From Gammaproteobacteria bacterium (GTDB lineage: Bacteria > Pseudomonadota > Gammaproteobacteria > Acidiferrobacterales > Sulfurifustaceae), in contig JACQFZ010000002.1 of NCBI GenBank assembly GCA_016199745.1, positions 1-40,323 on the forward strand: DNA of 40,323 nucleotides, given 5' to 3'. Below the pieces are notes generated by a model. The model did no database searches. It saw only the letters and a list, made by a program, of their open reading frames with translations, and had not been told where the DNA came from. The translations under genes were made by a program, and so were the position numbers. Of the stretch, positions 9,177 to 19,288 are shown piece after piece (the first letter of the stretch is position 1; the number at the start of each line of letters is the position of its first letter).

Positions 9177-9211
9177 TCCCAGGGAACTTATAAGGTTTCG
9201 GGTCAGAGACT

Positions 9212-9568
9212 ATGCATACGAAAACAGAAAAGCGCGATCGCCGCGCGCAGCGCATCCGCCGCCGCATCCGCGACTTGAACGTAGAACGTTTGACCGTGCA
9301 CCGCACCGGCCAACACATCTACGCGCAGATCATCGACAACACCGGCGCCAAAGTGCTCGCGTCGGCCTCGAGTGTCGAGGTCGAAGTGCGCAAGGCGTTG
9401 AAGTCCGGTGGTAATATTGAAGCTGCCAAGGTCATCGGTAAGCGCATTGCCGAGAAGGCAGTCAAGGCCGGCATTAAGAAGGTCTCTTTTGACCGTTCCG
9501 GTTTTGCCTATCACGGTCGCATCAAAGCGTTGGCCGATGCCGCGCGTGAAAACGGCTTGGAGTTCTGA
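9212..9568 (+). CDS. rplR: 50S ribosomal protein L18
   Basis: L18 binds 5S rRNA with L5 and L25. The arginine-rich N-terminus ([23 protein letters not shown], in part) and [25 protein letters not shown] are canonical. It has 118 residues (E. coli 117). The spacing is 35 nt from rplF and 8 nt to rpsE. Confidence 0.98.
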   Translation: MHTKTEKRDRRAQRIRRRIRDLNVERLTVHRTGQHIYAQIIDNTGAKVLASASSVEVEVRKALKSGGNIEAAKVIGKRIAEKAVKAGIKKVSFDRSGFAYHGRIKALADAARENGLEF

Positions 9569-9576
9569 GGAATCAC

Positions 9577-10086
9577 ATGAGCGCATACATCGAACAGGAA
9601 GGACGCGGCGACAACTTTAACGAGAAGCTCGTCAGCATCCGTCGTGTCGCCAAAGTCGTTAAGGGTGGCCGTATTTTCGCGTTCTCGGCGCTCACCGTTG
9701 TCGGTGATGGCGCCGGTCGCGTTGGTATCGGTTCCGGTAAGGCGCGTGAAGTGCCCGCCGCTGTCGCTAAGGCGATGGAATCGGCACGCCGCAATATGGT
9801 GCGCATCGATCTCAAAGGGCCGACGCTGCATCATGCGACGGTTGTTCGCTTCGGTGCCGCGCGCGTTGTTATGAGACCGGCGTCGGTCGGTACCGGTATC
9901 ATCGCCGGCGGTGCCATGCGCGCGGTGTTCGAAGTGGCAGGTGTGCAAGACGTATTGGCCAAGTGCATCGGTTCGCGTAACCCGGTCAACGTGGTGCGCG
10001 CTACTATCAAGGCATTGACGACGATTCAGAGTCCGTCGAAGGTCGCCGCCAAGCGTGGCAAGAAGACCGAAGAGATCACGGGCTAG
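9577..10086 (+). CDS. rpsE: 30S ribosomal protein S5
   Basis: S5 works with S4 and S12 in decoding accuracy and lines the mRNA entry channel. The double-stranded RNA-binding N-domain ([29 protein letters not shown]) and the C-domain ([20 protein letters not shown], in part) are complete. It has 169 residues (E. coli 167). A TGAGGA ribosome binding site precedes the ATG. Confidence 0.98.
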   Translation: MSAYIEQEGRGDNFNEKLVSIRRVAKVVKGGRIFAFSALTVVGDGAGRVGIGSGKAREVPAAVAKAMESARRNMVRIDLKGPTLHHATVVRFGAARVVMRPASVGTGIIAGGAMRAVFEVAGVQDVLAKCIGSRNPVNVVRATIKALTTIQSPSKVAAKRGKKTEEITG

Positions 10087-10094
10087 AGGTTGCC

Positions 10095-10286
10095 ATGAGC
10101 AAGAAAAAACTCCGCGTCACATTAGTAAAGAGTCCATTCGGTACCGGCAAGCGCCATATGGCATGTGTGCGCGGCTTAGGCCTACGCCGCATTCGTCATA
10201 CGCGGGAGCTCGAAGATACGCCGTCGGTGCGTGGCATGATCAACGAAGTTAGCTACATGGTTAAGGTTGAGGGTGAGCCGGGGTAA
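10095..10286 (+). CDS. rpmD: 50S ribosomal protein L30
   Basis: L30 is a small single-domain 50S protein. [19 protein letters not shown] and [21 protein letters not shown]-like sequence (here [15 protein letters not shown]) identify it. It has 63 residues (E. coli 59). The start follows AGAGG. A 60-nt spacer separates it from rplO, longer than most in this cluster but without a visible repeat. Confidence 0.97.
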   Translation: MSKKKLRVTLVKSPFGTGKRHMACVRGLGLRRIRHTRELEDTPSVRGMINEVSYMVKVEGEPG

Positions 10287-10346
10287 TCCCGCGGTATCGC
10301 CAACAACGACAGGCACGACGTAAAAGAGTTTAGAGAGATCAAAATT

Positions 10347-10781
10347 ATGCGTCTCAACGATATCAAGCCCGCTCGCGGGTCCAAGCCGACGCCAAAGCGC
10401 GTCGGTCGCGGCGTCGGCTCTGGCTTAGGTAAAACCAGCGGTCGCGGTCATAAAGGTCAACGCGCTCGCGCCGGCGGTTATCACAAAGTCGGTTTCGAAG
10501 GCGGTCAAATGCCGTTGCAACGTCGTTTGCCGAAGCGTGGCTTCAATTCGCTGACGAGTAAGGACACCGCTGAAGTACGCATTGGTGATCTCGCGCGTCT
10601 GAAAGACGCCGTGATCGATCTCGCCGTGCTGAAAAAGGCAAACTTGGTTGCCGATCAGGCACTGCGTGCCAAGGTCTATCTTGCCGGCAGTTTGACTAAG
10701 GCGGTAACGATTAAGGGTCTCGGCGTCACCAAGGGTGCACGCGCGGCGATCGAACAAGCTGGCGGCAAAGTCGAAGAGTAA
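10347..10781 (+). CDS. rplO: 50S ribosomal protein L15
   Basis: L15 is a late-stage assembly protein that contacts many 23S rRNA helices. The glycine/arginine-rich N-terminus ([20 protein letters not shown]) and [17 protein letters not shown] are diagnostic. It has 144 residues, the same as E. coli. Its stop overlaps the secY start by one base (TAATG), so the two are coupled. Confidence 0.98.
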   Translation: MRLNDIKPARGSKPTPKRVGRGVGSGLGKTSGRGHKGQRARAGGYHKVGFEGGQMPLQRRLPKRGFNSLTSKDTAEVRIGDLARLKDAVIDLAVLKKANLVADQALRAKVYLAGSLTKAVTIKGLGVTKGARAAIEQAGGKVEE

Positions 10782-12121
10782 TGAGCAGCCAGAGCGCGCG
10801 TCTCGGAGGTCTTGGTAACCTCGGTAAGTTAACGGATCTCAAGCAACGGATTCTGTTCCTGCTGGGCGCGTTGGTGGTTTATCGTATCGGTACCTATATT
10901 CCGGTACCTGGAATAGACCCCAGTGCGCTGAGTAAGTTATTCGAAAACACACAAGGCTCGATCGTTGGCCTGTTCAACATGTTTTCGGGTGGCGCGCTGC
11001 AGCGGTTTTCGGTGTTTGCCCTCGGAATTATGCCGTATATTTCGGCATCGATCATTGTTCAGCTAATGTCGTCGGCGATTCCGGCGCTTGAACAGCTGAA
11101 GAAGGAAGGCGAATCCGGCCGTCGCAAGATTACGCAGTACACGCGCTATGGCACGGTGTTGTTAGCGATGGTGCAGTCGCTCGGTATCGCGATTGCGCTG
11201 CAGAAGCAGGGCGTAGTGGTATCGCCTGGTATCGCCTTTAGCGTGCTGACCGTGGTGACGTTGGTCACTGGCACGATGTTCCTGATGTGGCTGGGTGAAC
11301 AGATCACTGAGCGCGGCATCGGTAATGGCATCTCGATGATCATTTTTTCAGGTATCGTTGCCGGCTTACCCGGTGCATTGGTTCATACGCTGGATCTCGT
11401 CAGCCGCGGTACATTCCAACCGTTATTCGCGTTGGTGTTATTCGTGATCGCAATTGCCGTGACCTGGTTTGTGGTGTTGGTTGAGCGTGGGCAGCGACGC
11501 ATTACTGTTAATTATGCCAAGCGCCAACAAGGTCGGCGCATGATGGCCGGATCGAGCAGCCATTTGCCGCTTAAGATCAATATGGCCGGTGTAATTCCGC
11601 CGATCTTTGCGTCGAGTATCATCTTATTGCCGTCGACGGTGGTGGGCTGGCTTGGCAAGTCTGATGGGGCTGGAGGCTGGTTAGCGAATATTGCGACCAC
11701 GCTATCGCCGGGTCAGCCGATTTATGTGGTGTTGTACGCCTCGGCGATCGTGTTCTTTTGTTTTTTCTACACAGCGCTGGTGTTCAATCCAAAGGAAACC
11801 GCTGATAATTTGAAGAAGTCCGGCGCTTTTATCCCGGGCATTCGGCCAGGCGATCAGACGGCCAACTACATCGACGGCGTGATGACGCGGTTAACATTGG
11901 TCGGTGCAATTTACATCACGCTCGTGTGCTTGTTACCCGAATTCTTGATCGTGAATTGGAACGTTCCATTTTATTTCGGCGGTACGTCGCTGTTGATCGT
12001 AGTCGTCGTTTGTATGGATTTCATGGCGCAGGTGCAGGCGCACCTGATGTCTCGGCAGTACGAAAGTTTGCTCCGCAAGGCCAATTTAACCGGCGGCGGG
12101 GGTATGGGGTTACCGCGGTAA
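10781..12121 (+). CDS. secY: Protein translocase subunit SecY
   Basis: SecY is the channel of the SecYEG translocon in the inner membrane, for export and membrane insertion. Ten hydrophobic segments are visible. The plug region ([20 protein letters not shown]), the [15 protein letters not shown] loop, and the cytoplasmic loop [22 protein letters not shown] that contacts SecA and the ribosome are all present. The length of 446 residues compares with 443 in E. coli. It sits in its usual place between rplO and rpmJ. Confidence 0.98.
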   Translation: MSSQSARLGGLGNLGKLTDLKQRILFLLGALVVYRIGTYIPVPGIDPSALSKLFENTQGSIVGLFNMFSGGALQRFSVFALGIMPYISASIIVQLMSSAIPALEQLKKEGESGRRKITQYTRYGTVLLAMVQSLGIAIALQKQGVVVSPGIAFSVLTVVTLVTGTMFLMWLGEQITERGIGNGISMIIFSGIVAGLPGALVHTLDLVSRGTFQPLFALVLFVIAIAVTWFVVLVERGQRRITVNYAKRQQGRRMMAGSSSHLPLKINMAGVIPPIFASSIILLPSTVVGWLGKSDGAGGWLANIATTLSPGQPIYVVLYASAIVFFCFFYTALVFNPKETADNLKKSGAFIPGIRPGDQTANYIDGVMTRLTLVGAIYITLVCLLPEFLIVNWNVPFYFGGTSLLIVVVVCMDFMAQVQAHLMSRQYESLLRKANLTGGGGMGLPR

Positions 12122-12138
12122 GCGGCTGGAGAATTGCA

Positions 12139-12252
12139 ATGAAAGTCAGAGCATCGGTTAAGAAAATGTGCCGTAACTGCAAGATTGTGCGGCGCAAACG
12201 CGTGGTTCGGGTGATTTGTTCCGATCCGACGCACAAGCAGCGTCAAGGCTAA
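12139..12252 (+). CDS. rpmJ: 50S ribosomal protein L36 (zinc-binding type)
   Basis: A 37-residue protein starting [15 protein letters not shown]. The four zinc ligands C11, C14, C27 and H32 of the zinc-ribbon form are present, so this is the zinc-dependent type. It is 17 nt after secY behind TGGAGA. The AT-rich 68-nt gap that follows (12253–12320) may hold the alpha-operon promoter or leader, but I cannot assign boxes with confidence. Confidence 0.97.
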   Translation: MKVRASVKKMCRNCKIVRRKRVVRVICSDPTHKQRQG

Positions 12253-12320
12253 GGTTGCTTTTTACCTTTTAGAACAGTAAATTTGCGCGTTTTCGCGTAT
12301 TCCCGGGCAGAGATAGGACT

Positions 12321-12695
12321 ATGGCGCGTATAGCCAACATCAATATTCCGAACCAGAAGCACATCGAGATCGGCCTCACGGCGATCTACGGCATCGGCCG
12401 GTCGGTGGCGAAGCGCTTATGCGTCGCCGCTAACATTCCCGGCAATACCAAGGTCAAAGACCTGACCGACGCTCAAGTCGATCAGCTCCGCATCGAAGTG
12501 GCCAAGATCACGGTGGAAGGCGATCTGCGTCGCCAGATCTCGATGAACATTAAACGTTTGATGGACCTCGGCACTTATCGTGGCATGCGCCACCGCCGCG
12601 GTCTGCCGGTCCGGGGCCAACGTACCCGTACCAATTCGCGCACCCGTAAGGGCCCGCGCAAGGGCGTGATCCGTAAAGCCGCCCCCTCGACCTAA
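12321..12695 (+). CDS. rpsM: 30S ribosomal protein S13
   Basis: S13 lies in the 30S head and contacts 50S (bridge B1) and P-site t[23 protein letters not shown] at the start, YGIGRS, and [15 protein letters not shown] followed by [13 protein letters not shown] are canonical. It has 124 residues, slightly longer than the 118 of E. coli. It opens the alpha operon order rpsM–rpsK–rpsD–rpoA–rplQ. Confidence 0.98.
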   Translation: MARIANINIPNQKHIEIGLTAIYGIGRSVAKRLCVAANIPGNTKVKDLTDAQVDQLRIEVAKITVEGDLRRQISMNIKRLMDLGTYRGMRHRRGLPVRGQRTRTNSRTRKGPRKGVIRKAAPST

Positions 12696-12710
12696 GGACC
12701 TACTTAATAT

Positions 12711-13121
12711 ATGGCGAACACACCGGAAACCGCGGCTGCCCCTAAGGCCGCCGTTAAGAAGCGCACGAAGAAGAACGTGTCCGAGGGCATCGTGCACGTG
12801 CACGCCTCGTTCAACAACACGATCATTTCGATCACCGATCGTCAGGGCAACGTCTTGTCCTGGTCAACGTGCGGTGGCGCCGGCTTCAAGGGTTCGCGCA
12901 AGAGCACGCCGTTCGCCGCGCAGGTTGCGGCCGACAAGGCCGGTCGGGCGGCGCAAGAGTACGGGGTGAAGAGCCTCGAAGTCCGGATTAAAGGTCCCGG
13001 CCCCGGCCGTGAATCGGCCGTGCGTGCGTTGCACGCGTTGGGCTACGAGATCAGCAATATTATCGACGTTACCTCGATTCCGCATAATGGCTGCCGTCCG
13101 GCCAAGCGGCGTCGCGTCTAA
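12711..13121 (+). CDS. rpsK: 30S ribosomal protein S11
   Basis: S11 forms part of the 30S platform near the E-site. [41 protein letters not shown] and the end [14 protein letters not shown] are diagnostic (quoted in part). It has 136 residues; the extra residues relative to E. coli (129) are at the alanine/lysine-rich N-terminus. An AAGGA box lies upstream. Confidence 0.98.
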   Translation: MANTPETAAAPKAAVKKRTKKNVSEGIVHVHASFNNTIISITDRQGNVLSWSTCGGAGFKGSRKSTPFAAQVAADKAGRAAQEYGVKSLEVRIKGPGPGRESAVRALHALGYEISNIIDVTSIPHNGCRPAKRRRV

Positions 13122-13136
13122 CGCGAGGAGAATAAA

Positions 13137-13763
13137 GTGGCGCGTTACATCGATGCAAAATGCCGTCTGTGCCGGCGTGAAGGTGGCAAGTTATTCCTGA
13201 AGGGCGAGAAGTGCTTCACCGACCGTTGTCCGGTCGAGAAGCGCGCCTATGCCCCCGGTCAGCACGGTCAACGCCGTTCGCGGGTATCGGATTACGGCCT
13301 GCAGTTGCGCGAGAAGCAAAAGCTCCGTCGCATCTACGGCGTGCTTGAGCGTCAGTTCGAGAACTATTACAAAGAAGCCTCGCAGCACAAGGGTTCGACC
13401 GGTGTTGACCTGTTGAAGCTGCTTGAGGGTCGTCTCGACAACGTCGCCTATCGCATGGGTTTCGGCATTTCCCGCACCGAGGCGCGTCAGCTGGTGCGTC
13501 ATAACGCGATCATGGTGAATGGCAAGCGCGTGAACATTCCCGCGTACCAAGTTCGGGCCAACGACACCCTTGAGATTGCCCCAGGTGCGCGTGAGCAGCT
13601 GCGTATCAAGGCTGCGCTCGAAGCTGCTGAACAACGCGGTTTCCCGGACTGGGTCGACGTCGACACCAAAGGCATGAAGGGCACCTTCAAGGCCGCTCCT
13701 GAGCGGTCCGATCTCCCGGCTGACATTAACGAAAGCCTGGTGGTCGCGCTGTACTCCAAGTAG
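13137..13763 (+). CDS. rpsD: 30S ribosomal protein S4
   Basis: S4 is a primary 16S binding protein; in E. coli it represses the alpha operon through a pseudoknot at the rpsM start. It begins [20 protein letters not shown] and holds cysteines CRLC and [14 protein letters not shown], and an S4 domain ([28 protein letters not shown]). The start codon is GTG behind a strong CGAGGAG site. It has 208 residues (E. coli 206). Confidence 0.98.
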   Translation: MARYIDAKCRLCRREGGKLFLKGEKCFTDRCPVEKRAYAPGQHGQRRSRVSDYGLQLREKQKLRRIYGVLERQFENYYKEASQHKGSTGVDLLKLLEGRLDNVAYRMGFGISRTEARQLVRHNAIMVNGKRVNIPAYQVRANDTLEIAPGAREQLRIKAALEAAEQRGFPDWVDVDTKGMKGTFKAAPERSDLPADINESLVVALYSK

Positions 13764-13792
13764 TAGCAATTTTAGTATCACGAGGACGGATC

Positions 13793-14797
13793 ATGCAGAG
13801 CACTGCAACCGATTTTCTCAAGCCGCGACATGTGAATGTCGAGGCCCTGTCGCCGACGCACGCCAAGATCACGCTCGAGCCGCTCGAACGTGGCTTCGGT
13901 TACACGCTCGGCAACGCACTGCGCCGCATCTTGTTGTCGTCGATGCCGGGTGCTGCGGTCACCGAGGTCAAGATCGACGGCGTCTTGCACGAGTACTCGA
14001 CCATCGAGGGCGTGCAGGAAGACGTCATCGAAATCTTGCTGAACTTGAAAGGCTTGTCGCTGCGCATGCACGGCCGCGAACAGACCACGCTCAAGCTCAA
14101 TAAAAAGGGCCCGGGCCTTGTTACTGCCGGCGACATCGCCGCCGAGCACGACGTCGAGATCGTCGACCCGAATCACGTGATCGCGACCCTGACCAAGAGT
14201 GTCTCGCTCAACGCCGAGCTCAAGGTGTTCCGTGGCCGCGGTTACCAGCCAGTGACGGCGCGTCCGCAAGGCGAAGGCCGCTCGATCGGCGTCATGCAAC
14301 TCGACGCTTCGTTCAGCCCGATCCGTCGCGTGTCGTACACCGTCGAGAACGCCCGCGTTGAACAACGCACCGACCTCGACAAGTTGGTGCTCGACATCGA
14401 GACCAACGGCTCGATCGATCCGGAAGAAGCGGTCCGCCGCGCCGCCAACATTCTGCAAGATCAGATCTCGATTTTCGTCGATTTGAAGAGCCCGGATGCG
14501 CGCCAGGAACTGAAGCGCGAGCCGGACATGGATCCGTTGTTACTGCGCCCGGTCGACGATCTCGAGCTGACCGTGCGTTCGGCCAATTGCTTGAAGGCCG
14601 AGAACATCTTCTATATCGGCGACCTGATCCAACGCAGCGAATTCGAACTGCTGAAGACGCCGAACCTTGGCAAGAAGTCGCTGACCGAGATCAAAGACGT
14701 GCTCGCGCAGCACGGTCTCTCGCTCGGCATGCGCCTCGAGAACTGGCCGCCGACACAACTCAAAGACAAGCTGGGCGATAAAGGCCCACAAGGCTAA
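13793..14797 (+). CDS. rpoA: RNA polymerase alpha subunit
   Basis: The alpha subunit dimerises to start RNA polymerase assembly and its C-terminal domain binds UP elements and activators. The N-terminal domain ([21 protein letters not shown]) and the C-terminal domain ([32 protein letters not shown]) are complete, with a flexible linker at about residues 233–248. It has 334 residues (E. coli 329). It starts behind CGAGGAC and ends 12 nt before rplQ. Confidence 0.99.
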   Translation: MQSTATDFLKPRHVNVEALSPTHAKITLEPLERGFGYTLGNALRRILLSSMPGAAVTEVKIDGVLHEYSTIEGVQEDVIEILLNLKGLSLRMHGREQTTLKLNKKGPGLVTAGDIAAEHDVEIVDPNHVIATLTKSVSLNAELKVFRGRGYQPVTARPQGEGRSIGVMQLDASFSPIRRVSYTVENARVEQRTDLDKLVLDIETNGSIDPEEAVRRAANILQDQISIFVDLKSPDARQELKREPDMDPLLLRPVDDLELTVRSANCLKAENIFYIGDLIQRSEFELLKTPNLGKKSLTEIKDVLAQHGLSLGMRLENWPPTQLKDKLGDKGPQG

Positions 14798-14809
14798 CGG
14801 GATACCACC

Positions 14810-15280
14810 ATGCGTCATAGACATAGCGGTCGTAAACTGAACCGCACCACCGCCCATCGCGAAGCGATGTTGCGCAACATGGCGGTCTCGCTGCTGAAGC
14901 ACGAGCAGTTGTTCACGACCTTGCCGAAGGCCAAAGAGCTGCGCAAAGTTGCCGAACCGCTCATCACCCTAGGCAAGACCCCGAGTCTCGCCAACCGTCG
15001 TCTCGCCTTCTCGCGTCTGCGCGATCGTGACGTAGTCGGCAAGTTATTCGCCGATCTCGGTCAGCGTTTTAAGACACGCCCGGGTGGTTACCTGCGCATC
15101 TTGAAATCCGGTTTTCGCGCCGGTGATGCCGCGCCGATGGCGTTGGTTCAGTTGGTGGATTTGACGCCAGCTAAGGCTGCTGAAGAAGCGCCAAGCACGG
15201 AGGCTGCACCAGCAAAGACCGCGAAGAAAACCAAGAAGGCGACGGCTAAGAAGAAGACCGCAAAGGCATCAGCCGAATAA
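14810..15280 (+). CDS. rplQ: 50S ribosomal protein L17 with long basic tail
   Basis: L17 lies near the exit tunnel on the solvent side of 50[19 protein letters not shown] and [18 protein letters not shown] are canonical. At 156 residues it exceeds the 127 of E. coli because of a low-complexity alanine/lysine tail from about residue 120 ([19 protein letters not shown]). It is the last gene of the cluster and is followed by an intrinsic terminator. Confidence 0.98.
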   Translation: MRHRHSGRKLNRTTAHREAMLRNMAVSLLKHEQLFTTLPKAKELRKVAEPLITLGKTPSLANRRLAFSRLRDRDVVGKLFADLGQRFKTRPGGYLRILKSGFRAGDAAPMALVQLVDLTPAKAAEEAPSTEAAPAKTAKKTKKATAKKKTAKASAE

Positions 15281-15306
15281 TCGTCGCATCAGTTCGACGT
15301 ACAATG

Positions 15307-15336
15307 AAAGCCGGGCATAGCCCGGCTTTTTCTTTT
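15307..15336 (+). terminator. Intrinsic terminator after rplQ
   Basis: Perfect stem AAAGCCGGGC/GCCCGGCTTT with a three-base loop (ATA), followed by TTTTTCTTTT. It marks the end of the ribosomal protein cluster. Confidence 0.93.
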
Positions 15337-15388
15337 ACGGGATCTGAAAAAGATTTCCCCTGTATTTTTTTCTCTGCGAGGGATGCGC

Positions 15389-16117
15389 ATGATCGTTCTG
15401 TTCACTGACTTCGGATTGGCTGACCCATATGTTGGGCAGATGCACACGGTGCTTTCGCGCGAGACACCGAACATTCCAGTGATCAACCTGCTGCACACAG
15501 TACCCGATTTCGACATTCGTGCCGGTGCGTATTTGCTGCCGGCGTTGGCCGCCGACTATCCCCGTTCCACCGTATTTGTCGGCGTGATCGACCCTGGCGT
15601 CGGCGGTGATCGCGCAGCAGTGATGATGAAGGCTGACTGCCGTTGGTATGTGGGGCCGGACAATGGTTTGTTTCACATCATCGCTCGTCGGGCACAACGA
15701 AAAGATGTTTGGATGATTAATTGGCGGCCCGAGCGCTTGTCGACGAGTTTTCACGGCCGCGATTTATTCGCACCGATCGCCGCCAAGCTCGCGCGCGGCG
15801 ATTGGCCGGATTGCGTTCCGGCGGAGTTGACGCAACCGTCGGGTGATTGGCCGGACGACCTACCGGCAGTTGTTTATATCGATCACTACGGGAACGTCAT
15901 TACCGGCCTGCGTGCGTCGACGCTGGCACGCCATGCTGCGCTTATTGTTGGCGGTCGGCGGCTGCGTTTTGCTGAAGTTTTTACCGCCGTTCCGGTCGGC
16001 GAGCCGTTTTGGTACGAGAACTCGAACGGCCTTGTCGAGATCGCCACGAACAGAGCCAGTGCCGCGAAACTGTTGCGCGTGGCAGTGGGGGATCAGGTAA
16101 CAATATCCCAATCGTAA
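15389..16117 (+). CDS. SAM hydroxide adenosyltransferase (DUF62 family)
   Basis: This family cleaves S-adenosylmethionine with water-derived hydroxide to adenosine and methionine. Motifs visible are IVLFTDFGLADPYVGQM at the N-terminus, VGVIDPGVGGDRAAV, WYVGPDNGLF, FHGRDLFAPIAA and, in the C-terminal domain, VVYIDHYGNVITGL. Those aspartates and the DHYGN segment match the known active-site layout of the family. I prefer the ATG at 15389, 6 nt after GAGGG; the ATG at 15383 abuts that box. The product has about 242 residues and is soluble. It stands alone after the rplQ terminator and faces rtcB convergently. Confidence 0.9.
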   Translation: MIVLFTDFGLADPYVGQMHTVLSRETPNIPVINLLHTVPDFDIRAGAYLLPALAADYPRSTVFVGVIDPGVGGDRAAVMMKADCRWYVGPDNGLFHIIARRAQRKDVWMINWRPERLSTSFHGRDLFAPIAAKLARGDWPDCVPAELTQPSGDWPDDLPAVVYIDHYGNVITGLRASTLARHAALIVGGRRLRFAEVFTAVPVGEPFWYENSNGLVEIATNRASAAKLLRVAVGDQVTISQS

Positions 16118-16169
16118 AGCACTGCCGGAATTCAAATCGCACCCCAGTCGTGTTCGATCCGGATGGCGT

Positions 16170-16200
16170 GCCGCTGTTTTGTAAGTCTAATAGCAGCGGC
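16170..16200. terminator. Inverted repeat between convergent genes
   Basis: GCCGCTG and CAGCGGC pair across a 17-nt loop in the 126-nt gap between the convergent SAM-adenosyltransferase and rtcB genes. There is no clear T-run on either side, so a terminator role is only suggested by position. Confidence 0.35.
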
Positions 16201-16243
16201 TTACGGGTAGCGGAGGAAACTTGCAACCGTCTTGGTGTTCACT

Positions 16244-17452
16244 CTATCCCTTGACGCATACCACCTGTTTTAAAGTATGCGCGATTTCGATCAAATCGGT
16301 CTGATACGCCATCACTTGGTCGATGTCCTTATACGCTGCCGGAATTTCGTCGACCACGCCGCCATCCTTGCGACATTCCACGCCTTCCGTTTGTTTCGCT
16401 AGATCGTGGCGGTCGAAGCGCTTCTTCGCTTCCGTGCGGCTCATGCGCCGGCCGGCACCGTGCGAGCAGGAGCAAAACGATTCGGGGTTGCCTTTACCGC
16501 GGACAATGTAGCTCTTCGCACCCATACTGCCGGGAATAATGCCCATTTCGCCGGCGCGCGCCGAGATCGCGCCCTTGCGCGTGATGAATAGTTTTTCGCC
16601 GAAGTGCGTTTCGCGGGCGACGTAATTATGGTGACAGTTGATCGCTTCGCCGTCGGTCTTGAACGACGGTAACTGCGGCTGGATCGCTTCGATGATCAAC
16701 TCCATCATGCGGCGGCGGTTGAGTAGCGCGTAGTCTTGTGCCCAGTCGACCGCCTCGACATAGTCGGTGAACAACGCCGAGCCGTCGGCGAACCAAGCGA
16801 GATCCTTGTCCGGTAATCGCAGTTTATTACGTTCCGCTTCTTTGCGCGCGGCGGTGATGAAGTAGCGGCCCATGACGTTGCCGATGCCGCGCGATCCCGA
16901 GTGCAGCATGATCCAGACGCGATTCGCTTCGTCCAGGCACAGCTCGATAAAATGATTGCCGCCGCCGAGCGAACCGAGCTGGGTAATCCACGTCTGGTTG
17001 AATTGGCGCTGCATCTTCATTAAACCCGGATGCTTACCGACGATCGTATTCAAGCGATCGTCGAGTTTGCGCGCCAGTCGCGCGTGCGCTGAACCGTGAA
17101 CTTTGTCGAAGTCATGTTGATCGAAGCCGACCGGCACGGCCGCTTCGATGGCGTTGCGCACGCGGGCGAGATTGTCCGGCAAATCGTCGGCGCCTAACGT
17201 CAGTCGTACGGCGTTCATACCGCAGCCGATATCGACACCGACCGCCGCCGGAATGATCGCCGCTTTGGTCGGGATCACGCTGCCGACTGTGGCACCGATG
17301 CCGGCGTGCACATCGGGCATCGCCGCCACATGGCTGTGCACGATCGGCAGCTGAGCGACGTTGATCAGCTGTTGTAGCGCTTGCGGATCGATGTCGTCGG
17401 TCCACAGCTTGACCGGTACGCGGCCTTTGTCGATGGTTTTTCTGACGGTCAT
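16244..17452 (-). CDS. rtcB: RNA-splicing ligase RtcB
   Basis: RtcB joins 2',3'-cyclic phosphate (or 3'-phosphate) to 5'-hydroxyl RNA ends, using GTP and manganese. The metal and active-site signature GVDIGCGM (D74, C77), GGGNHFIE, the HSGSRGIG loop, the NCHHNYVARE segment and the guanylylated-histidine motif CSCSHGAGRRMSR are all present. It has 402 residues (E. coli 408). It follows the CDF transporter gene by 9 nt on the same strand, so the two are probably co-transcribed. No RtcA, RtcR or archease gene is nearby, so the usual RtcR control is not evident. Confidence 0.96.
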   Translation of the reverse strand: MTVRKTIDKGRVPVKLWTDDIDPQALQQLINVAQLPIVHSHVAAMPDVHAGIGATVGSVIPTKAAIIPAAVGVDIGCGMNAVRLTLGADDLPDNLARVRNAIEAAVPVGFDQHDFDKVHGSAHARLARKLDDRLNTIVGKHPGLMKMQRQFNQTWITQLGSLGGGNHFIELCLDEANRVWIMLHSGSRGIGNVMGRYFITAARKEAERNKLRLPDKDLAWFADGSALFTDYVEAVDWAQDYALLNRRRMMELIIEAIQPQLPSFKTDGEAINCHHNYVARETHFGEKLFITRKGAISARAGEMGIIPGSMGAKSYIVRGKGNPESFCSCSHGAGRRMSRTEAKKRFDRHDLAKQTEGVECRKDGGVVDEIPAAYKDIDQVMAYQTDLIEIAHTLKQVVCVKG

Positions 17453-17461
17453 GGTAGACGG

Positions 17462-18370
17462 TTAGTCGGTGCTGTCCGGTTCGAAGAAAATCCACCGCAC
17501 TTCCGGAAATGCGGCCTTCAGTTCGCGCTCGACCTGATTGATATCGTCGATCAGCTTTTGCGCCGAGCCTTGCTCACGCATGCGCACTTTAGTAGCGAGC
17601 ATGAGTTGCATGCCGAACTGCAATGTAATCAAGCGATAGACCTGCGCCACTTGCGGACGTTCGCTCAAAAATTTCTGCAGCGCCGCGACGGTCGCCGGAT
17701 CGGCGCTTTCGCCAATCAGCAGACTTTTTACTTCGATACCGATTGCCGCCGCCACCAGAATTAGTACCGCACCAATAGCGATGGTGCCGAGCGCATCGTA
17801 TAACGGATTGCCGCTGGCGATAGTCGCCAGAATCGCGACCAACGCCAGCGCTAGACCAATTAGGGCGGCGATGTCTTCGCCGGTGACGACAATCAGCTCG
17901 CTTTGCCGGCTCTCTTTGAACCAGCGCCAAAATGTTCGTTGCCCACGAATCCGCCGCACTTCAGCCAACGCCGCCCGCAGCGATGCCAGCTCCAGCGCGA
18001 TCGAGATGGTAAGCACAACGACCGCGACCCAAGGTGCGTTCGGCGTATGCGGATGCGTCAACTTGTCGATGCCTTCGTGGATCGCAAATGCGCCGCCGAC
18101 GCTGAACAGAAGTAATGCCACTATGAATGAATAAAAGAAGATCGCTTTGCCGTGACCCAACGGATGTTGCTCGGTCACCGGTTTGTTCGCGCGGTTCATG
18201 CCGACCAGCAGGAGTAACTGGTTGGTGCAATCGGCGAACGAGTGAATCGCTTCCGCCAACATGGCGCTCGAGGTCGTGTACCAAGCGGTCGCCGATTTAG
18301 CGAGCGCGATCCCTAGGTTGGCGCCGAGTGCAAAGAAGATGGCTTTAAGCGAGCCGTTACTCTGTGACAT
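17462..18370 (-). CDS. Cation diffusion facilitator family metal transporter
   Basis: CDF proteins export divalent metals (Zn, Fe, Mn, Co) by proton exchange at the inner membrane. I see transmembrane segments at the N-terminus and the TM2 metal site HSFAD (AEAIHSFADCTNQLLLL). There is also an HPLGHGK loop, a second metal-site-like segment GEDIAALIGLALAL, and a C-terminal cytoplasmic domain of about 80 residues. The ATG at 18370 (MSQSNGSLKAIFF) is preferred: it gives 302 residues, the family norm, and follows a GGGG-rich box. An upstream extension to 18502 looks non-homologous. It is the first gene of a pair with rtcB. The metal cannot be predicted. Confidence 0.92.
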   Translation of the reverse strand: MSQSNGSLKAIFFALGANLGIALAKSATAWYTTSSAMLAEAIHSFADCTNQLLLLVGMNRANKPVTEQHPLGHGKAIFFYSFIVALLLFSVGGAFAIHEGIDKLTHPHTPNAPWVAVVVLTISIALELASLRAALAEVRRIRGQRTFWRWFKESRQSELIVVTGEDIAALIGLALALVAILATIASGNPLYDALGTIAIGAVLILVAAAIGIEVKSLLIGESADPATVAALQKFLSERPQVAQVYRLITLQFGMQLMLATKVRMREQGSAQKLIDDINQVERELKAAFPEVRWIFFEPDSTD

Positions 18371-18564
18371 GCGATCCCCGTTGTCTGGTTTTATGCCGCG
18401 GCATGGTAGAGCGCGTGTGTCGGAAAGTCGACGAGTCGGCGCGACCAGAAGCACAAGTCGTTGAAAAGGCCGGCGGCTTGTTTTCAGACGCAGCGAATGC
18501 ACAGCTATTGTTAGCGGCGATGCCTAGACTTTAGCTGTGAATCACAACGATTCGGAGGTGCAGT

Positions 18565-19236
18565 ATGGAACAGCAGGTGGACGTGGTGCTTGCCTCGGTA
18601 AACAATTTCATCTTCGAGCTCAGCCTATTTTTGCCAAAGCTGCTTGGTGCCATCGTCATTCTGGTTGTCGGTTGGTTGGTCGCCAAGTTACTCATTTTAG
18701 TGGTGGTGCGCGGGCTCAAAGGGATCCGATTCAACACCATCACTGAGGCCGCTGGTCTCGATGACTTCCTCAAGAAGGGCGGCATCCGTAAGAGCACCAT
18801 CGACGTGCTTGGACTATTAGTGTATTGGCTGGCAATTCTGATGACGTTATTGGCGGCGTTCAACTCATTCGGCCTGACGGTATTGTCAGAGCTCTTCAGT
18901 CAAATCACGCTGTTCATTCCGAAGGTGATCTCCGCCGTGCTGATTCTAACCATCGGCCTATATGCCGCCCGTTTCGCTGCTGATTCTGTCACCGCCTACA
19001 CCCGCAATGTCGGCATGCAGGACTCGGAGCTCATGGGTCGAGTCACGCGTTACGCGATCGCCGTATTTGTCGTGATCATGGCACTCGGGCAGATGGATGT
19101 CGGTAATGGAATTCTCTATCCGGCGTTTTTGATTTTGTTCGCCGGTATCGTGTTCGCGTTAGCGCTGGCGTTCGGGCTCGGCGGGCAAAAATGGGCGGCA
19201 GATCAGTTGGATAAATTTAGCAAGAGCAAGAAATAG
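18565..19236 (+). CDS. Membrane protein, MscS-related conserved TM-helix family
   Basis: A 223-residue inner-membrane protein with about five hydrophobic segments. Two repeated helix units (LPKLLGAIVILVVGWLVAKL near 24–43, IPKVISAVLILTIGLYAARF near 118–137) match the conserved TM-helix domain seen in MscS-like mechanosensitive channel relatives. It ends AFGLGGQKWAADQLDKF, like the pore-helix end of MscS. The MscS β-domain is absent, so channel activity is uncertain. It has a GGAGG ribosome binding site and its own terminator. A decayed copy of its 3' end lies about 1.2 kb downstream. Confidence 0.85.
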   Translation: MEQQVDVVLASVNNFIFELSLFLPKLLGAIVILVVGWLVAKLLILVVVRGLKGIRFNTITEAAGLDDFLKKGGIRKSTIDVLGLLVYWLAILMTLLAAFNSFGLTVLSELFSQITLFIPKVISAVLILTIGLYAARFAADSVTAYTRNVGMQDSELMGRVTRYAIAVFVVIMALGQMDVGNGILYPAFLILFAGIVFALALAFGLGGQKWAADQLDKFSKSKK

Positions 19237-19254
19237 GGCGTCTATTTTCGGGGT

Positions 19255-19288
19255 AAAAAAGGGGTGTCGGTAACGACGCCCTTTTTTT
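19255..19288 (+). terminator. Intrinsic terminator after the TM-helix gene
   Basis: Stem GGGTGTCG/CGACGCCC (one G–T pair) with loop GTAA, followed by seven T and preceded by an A-run, so it may work in both directions. It lies about 25 nt after the stop codon. Confidence 0.88.

Noticed and set aside
18371-18502. Longer N-terminus for the CDF transporter
   Set aside because: The extension is arginine-rich, not homologous, and the family start fits the ATG at 18370.
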